Shown one piece after another: positions 61,387 to 64,000 of a stretch of 64,000 bases of DNA. The DNA lies in the NCBI GenBank assembly GCA_902791215.1, contig CADAUZ010000003.1, positions 1 to 64,000 of the forward strand, read 5' to 3'. The notes beneath the pieces are model-generated. The model was not told the DNA's origin and did not search any database. It was given only the letters and a program-made list of their open reading frames with translations. How positions within the stretch are numbered: the first letter of the stretch is position 1; each line of letters starts with the position of its first letter. The DNA comes from Oscillospiraceae bacterium. GTDB lineage: Bacteria; Bacillota; Clostridia; Oscillospirales; Oscillospiraceae. A program made the position numbers and the translations under genes.

Positions 61387-62883
61387 TTAAAATTGGAAAT
61401 AAATAAAGTTTGCCTCGCTGAAGCCGGGGCCCCAGACACCGAAGAGCAGCACGATCGCCGTGGAGAGGGCGAAGACGAGCCAGCGAAACCACGCGTCCTG
61501 CCGCAGAATGATCTTCCGCACGGCAATGCCCCGCTGCTTGCAGATATCGGAGAACAGCAGCGCTCCCATAAAGAACGTCATGGGCAGCACCATGGCGCCG
61601 TCATAGTCGTGGAGCATGAGGGAGCCGTCAAACAGAATCCAGGGATTTCGTACATGAATGATGCTGCTGATGACGGCCAGGGCCTCCCCCACCGTATCCG
61701 AGCGAAAGAAGATCAGCGAGAAGGCAAAGAGCAGGAAGGTCACCGGGATCTGTACAAGCTTCACGCCCAGCGACTGCCGGTCGATGTGCAGAAGCTCCGA
61801 GAGTTTTAAGCGCAGGGGCATGAGCAGCTCGCCGATCACCTGGAACAGGCCGTTGAGCCCGCCCCAGACAACAAAGGTCATGTTCGCCCCGTGCCAGAGT
61901 CCGCTGACCAGAAAGACGATCATGCGGTTGATCTGCTTTCTGAGCTTTCCCTTCCGGCTGCCGCCCAGCGGGATGTACAGGTAATCCTTGAACCAGGAGG
62001 TGAGCGAGACGTGCCAGTTGCGCCAGAACTCCGCCACCGTGCTTGAGAGGAAGGGTGAGCGGAAGTTCTCCATCAGCTCTACCCCCAAAAGCTTTGCGCT
62101 GCCCATGGCGATGGTGGAGTAGCCGTAGAAATCACAGTAGATCTGAAAGGCAAAGAGGACCGCCGCGAGGGCGAGATAGCAGCCGGGGTAGAGATAGCGC
62201 GCGCCGTAGACGGTGTTGATGTATATGGCGAGCCGGTCGGCAATCACAAGCTTGAGGAAAAAGCCCCAGAGGATCAGCAGCAGCCCCTCGCGCAGATTGT
62301 CAAAGTCGAAGCGATGCGCCACCTTGAGCTGTCCCAGCAGATTGCCCGAGCGCTCGATCGGTCCGGCAACGAGCTGCGGGAAAAAGGAGACAAAGAGCGC
62401 ATAGGTGAAAAAGTCCCGCTCCGCCCCGATCTGCCCGCGGTAGACGTCCATGGTGTAGCTCAGGGCCTGGAAGGTGTAAAAGGAGATCCCGACGGGCAGG
62501 ATGATATCAAAGGTCGGGACATTCAGCGTGATGTGCAGACGCGCAAGCGCCGACTGAAGAGTGGCAAGGGCAAAATTGGAATACTTGAAGAAAAACAGGA
62601 TGCCGAGGTTCGAGACAAAGCTCAGCGCGACGATCCACTTTTTACGTGTCTCCCGCACACTTTTCTCGCCGGGAGCGTTTTCCGACCGCTCCAGCCCCAG
62701 GCCGCTGAGCCAGGTGATCAGCGTGGAAGCGAGGATCAGCAGGGCATACTTCGCGTTCCAGCTCATATAGAAATAATAACTCGCCGCCAGCAGCCAGTAC
62801 TTTTTGGCCTTCGCCGGGATCAGATAATACAGCAGCACGACGATGGGGAGGAAAATCACATATTTTCCGGAGTTAAACAGCAA
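61387..62883 (-). CDS. MBOAT-family O-acyltransferase (AlgI/DltB-like)
   Basis: About 498 residues from TTG 62883, after GAGGGAGAG; MLFNS is the usual beginning of the family, and the 48 codons upstream contain a terminator and promoter. About ten helices. ISFYTFQALSYTMDVYRGQ (~105), FRSPFLSSTVAEFWRNWHVSL (~290) and the catalytic His in SGLWHGANMTFVVWGG (~325) are conserved. It passes an acyl group across the membrane to the neighbouring SGNH protein. Confidence 0.9.
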   Translation of the reverse strand: MLFNSGKYVIFLPIVVLLYYLIPAKAKKYWLLAASYYFYMSWNAKYALLILASTLITWLSGLGLERSENAPGEKSVRETRKKWIVALSFVSNLGILFFFKYSNFALATLQSALARLHITLNVPTFDIILPVGISFYTFQALSYTMDVYRGQIGAERDFFTYALFVSFFPQLVAGPIERSGNLLGQLKVAHRFDFDNLREGLLLILWGFFLKLVIADRLAIYINTVYGARYLYPGCYLALAAVLFAFQIYCDFYGYSTIAMGSAKLLGVELMENFRSPFLSSTVAEFWRNWHVSLTSWFKDYLYIPLGGSRKGKLRKQINRMIVFLVSGLWHGANMTFVVWGGLNGLFQVIGELLMPLRLKLSELLHIDRQSLGVKLVQIPVTFLLFAFSLIFFRSDTVGEALAVISSIIHVRNPWILFDGSLMLHDYDGAMVLPMTFFMGALLFSDICKQRGIAVRKIILRQDAWFRWLVFALSTAIVLLFGVWGPGFSEANFIYFQF

Positions 62884-62914
62884 GGCGCTCTCTCCCTCGT
62901 GATGTAATATAGAA

Positions 62915-62943
62915 ATATTATAACGGAAAGCGGATATTGTCAA
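62915..62943 (-). promoter_or_regulatory. Promoter of the MBOAT/SGNH pair
   Basis: TTGACA (62938-62943) and TAATAT (62915-62920) with 17 bases between, 32 bases before the TTG start. Confidence 0.7.
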
Positions 62944-62945
62944 AT

Positions 62946-62988
62946 AAAATCCCCATGCATTCGTCACAAAGACGCATGGGGATTTTTT
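62946..62988. terminator. Bidirectional terminator
   Basis: AAAATCCCCATGC (62946-62958) and GCATGGGGATTTT (62974-62986) with A and T runs; it separates the Hpt region from the promoter next to it. Confidence 0.75.
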
Positions 62989-63035
62989 GCGCATGTGATT
63001 CGGTTGCCCCTCCGGGGCGAGAATCACGCGCTTTT

Positions 63036-63099
63036 ATAAAAACTTCTGTGTAAGCGGCGCTTACACAGAATATCGCCGACGGTCTGTGCCGTCGGCGAT
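63036..63099 (-). terminator. Tandem terminator hairpins after the Hpt gene
   Basis: First hairpin: 63072-63082 with 63089-63099 (11 pairs). Second: TCTGTGTAAGCG (63045-63056) with CGCTTACACAGA (63058-63069), followed on the minus strand by AGTTTTTAT. Confidence 0.75.
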
Positions 63100-63112
63100 T
63101 TTGAGATATTGT

Positions 63113-63484
63113 TTACTTTTCGCGCATGTAGGTGTGGATGCCCTCCACGGTACGCTGATAGAGCGCTTCGATGCTCCTCAGCTTTTCGCGCACCTCTTCA
63201 TCGCTGAGAGTCCGCTCATGTCCGGTGCGAAACTCTTCTGCAAGCGCCGCCGCTTCCATCGCCAGAGCGTCAAGGCCAAGGTTGCCGCAGACGCCCTTCA
63301 TCGCGTGGGCTGCTTCAAAGATCCCGGAAGCGTCCATGGTCTCCGCTGCCGCGCGCAGTCTTTCCATCAGTCCGCTCTCTTCAAAGCGGCAGATATAGCG
63401 TTCGATCAGCTGATCCGTCTTCATGATCCGGGAGACCTGCTCGTAGTTGCCGCCGAATTGTTTATACAATTCCTGAATCGTCAT
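63113..63484 (-). CDS. Orphan histidine phosphotransfer (Hpt) protein
   Basis: 123 residues, all helical. The phospho-accepting His is in EAAHAMKGVCGNLGL (~58-72), the Hpt signature. Such proteins carry phosphate between a hybrid histidine kinase and a response regulator; neither is beside it. Two hairpins end the transcript. Confidence 0.8.
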   Translation of the reverse strand: MTIQELYKQFGGNYEQVSRIMKTDQLIERYICRFEESGLMERLRAAAETMDASGIFEAAHAMKGVCGNLGLDALAMEAAALAEEFRTGHERTLSDEEVREKLRSIEALYQRTVEGIHTYMREK

Positions 63485-63509
63485 TGGCGATTTCCTCAGT
63501 CCTTTTTCC

Positions 63510-64000
63510 TTAAGCGGCAGGCTTGCTCTCGGGAAGGCCCGCGTCAGGCGTGCCGCCGACCATCGTCTCGAAGAAGGTGGCCGTCGCGTTGACCGTGATA
63601 TTGCTCTCCATCAGGTTCAGATCCTTTGCGGCCGCGCAGCGCACATCCCCGATCAGGCAGCGGTGGTGGTTCTGCGAAAGCTCTCTGATGACATTTTCCA
63701 TATTCTCGTAGGTATCTGTTGTAAACTGCAGGGTGAAGTTGCGCCGTATCTGGTCGCCGCTGCGGGTGACGTTGGCAAAGGTGATGGAGTATTGCAGCGT
63801 CTGGTCCAGGATATCGTTGAGCGAGGCGATCTCTGCCTTGCTGTTGTTGTAGCTGCCCATCTCGGTGGCCGTGCCGCCGGCAGTCACATCCTCCAGCTCA
63901 CTGCGCATGCGGCGCATGCGGGCAAGCTTTGCCTCCACCGTCTGCAGCTCCACCGTCAGCGCGTCCGCCTCGGAACGGGCAGACTCCAGCGCACTGCGCA
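63510..64000 (-). CDS. Coiled-coil protein, possibly PilO-like (5' end outside window)
   Basis: The frame is open to the right edge, so the start is missing. The visible N-terminal part is coiled coil (ESARSEADALTVEL onwards). The last ~100 residues alternate strands and helices (FTLQFTTDTYENMENVIREL, then ESNITVNATATFFETM), as in PilO/GspM-type ferredoxin-like domains of type IV pilus machines. I give this only as a likely relation. It is followed by the Hpt gene 26 bases on. Confidence 0.5.
   Translation of the reverse strand, partial: RSALESARSEADALTVELQTVEAKLARMRRMRSELEDVTAGGTATEMGSYNNSKAEIASLNDILDQTLQYSITFANVTRSGDQIRRNFTLQFTTDTYENMENVIRELSQNHHRCLIGDVRCAAAKDLNLMESNITVNATATFFETMVGGTPDAGLPESKPAA

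Noticed and set aside
1-64000. CRISPR array
   Set aside because: No series of equal-length direct repeats with spacers; the only close direct repeats are the 27-bp pair and the linker repeat in the PIN-like gene.

Overview
The window looks like chromosomal DNA of a Gram-positive anaerobe of the class Clostridia, probably gut-associated. The evidence is a typical set of Firmicutes genes (ClpE-like unfoldase with a zinc ribbon, ecfA1-ecfA2-ecfT-truA, an RsbU/RsbW/STAS switch, split transketolase, CvpA), AGGAGG ribosome sites, and consensus TTGACA/TATAAT promoters. The species cannot be named from the sequence alone.

Positions 1-22.7 kb (all minus strand) hold an exopolysaccharide/capsule locus. 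It is transcribed leftward from a promoter at 22865-22893 through a FlaA1-type dehydratase, the initiating sugar transferase, five glycosyltransferases or similar, a LicD/IspD-like/SDR trio, an EpsG-type polymerase, a 3-amino-3,6-dideoxyhexose branch (RmlA, FdtA, FdtB, GNAT), an acyltransferase and a Wzx flippase. Two genes in it are broken: glf (UDP-galactopyranose mutase) has an in-frame TAA at codon 53, and a thiolase inserted at the GNAT start codon lacks the last part of its active site. Two cell-surface protein genes follow at the left edge.

Positions 22.9-30.3 kb are a cyclic-di-GMP block. It has a Cache-HAMP-GGDEF protein and a very large PAS/degenerate GGDEF/EAL/PAS-repeat/GGDEF protein. 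The large protein is split by an in-frame TAA, which would separate its phosphodiesterase from its diguanylate cyclase.

Positions 30.3-42.1 kb are a composite mobile island. It holds an excisionase-like HTH, two small proteins, a large serine recombinase and a zinc-ribbon/Vsr-like nuclease in one coupled operon. A divergent small repressor gene faces it across a perfect 25-bp palindrome. A complete group IIC intron sits beside a terminator hairpin, and a 5' remnant of a second, related intron sits beside another terminator. Next come a pair of tyrosine-recombinase-like proteins with complementary losses of catalytic residues, preceded by a structured leader with its own terminator, and an AAA ATPase cassette flanked by a 27-bp direct repeat. 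The right edge abuts the 3' end of a broken polysaccharide deacetylase gene.

Positions 42.4-64 kb return to core genes: an NhaC antiporter, split transketolase, a large secreted protein with a metallophosphoesterase-like domain that has lost metal ligands, ClpE, CvpA, TruA and the ECF transporter module, an RNA methyltransferase-like protein, a PIN-like protein with a Lys/Ala/Pro repeat tail, a partner-switching module, an SGNH/MBOAT O-acylation pair, an orphan Hpt protein, and the start of what may be a type IV pilus gene. The strongest candidates for something undescribed are the recombinase plus zinc-ribbon nuclease operon and the paired degenerate tyrosine recombinases with their leader RNA.
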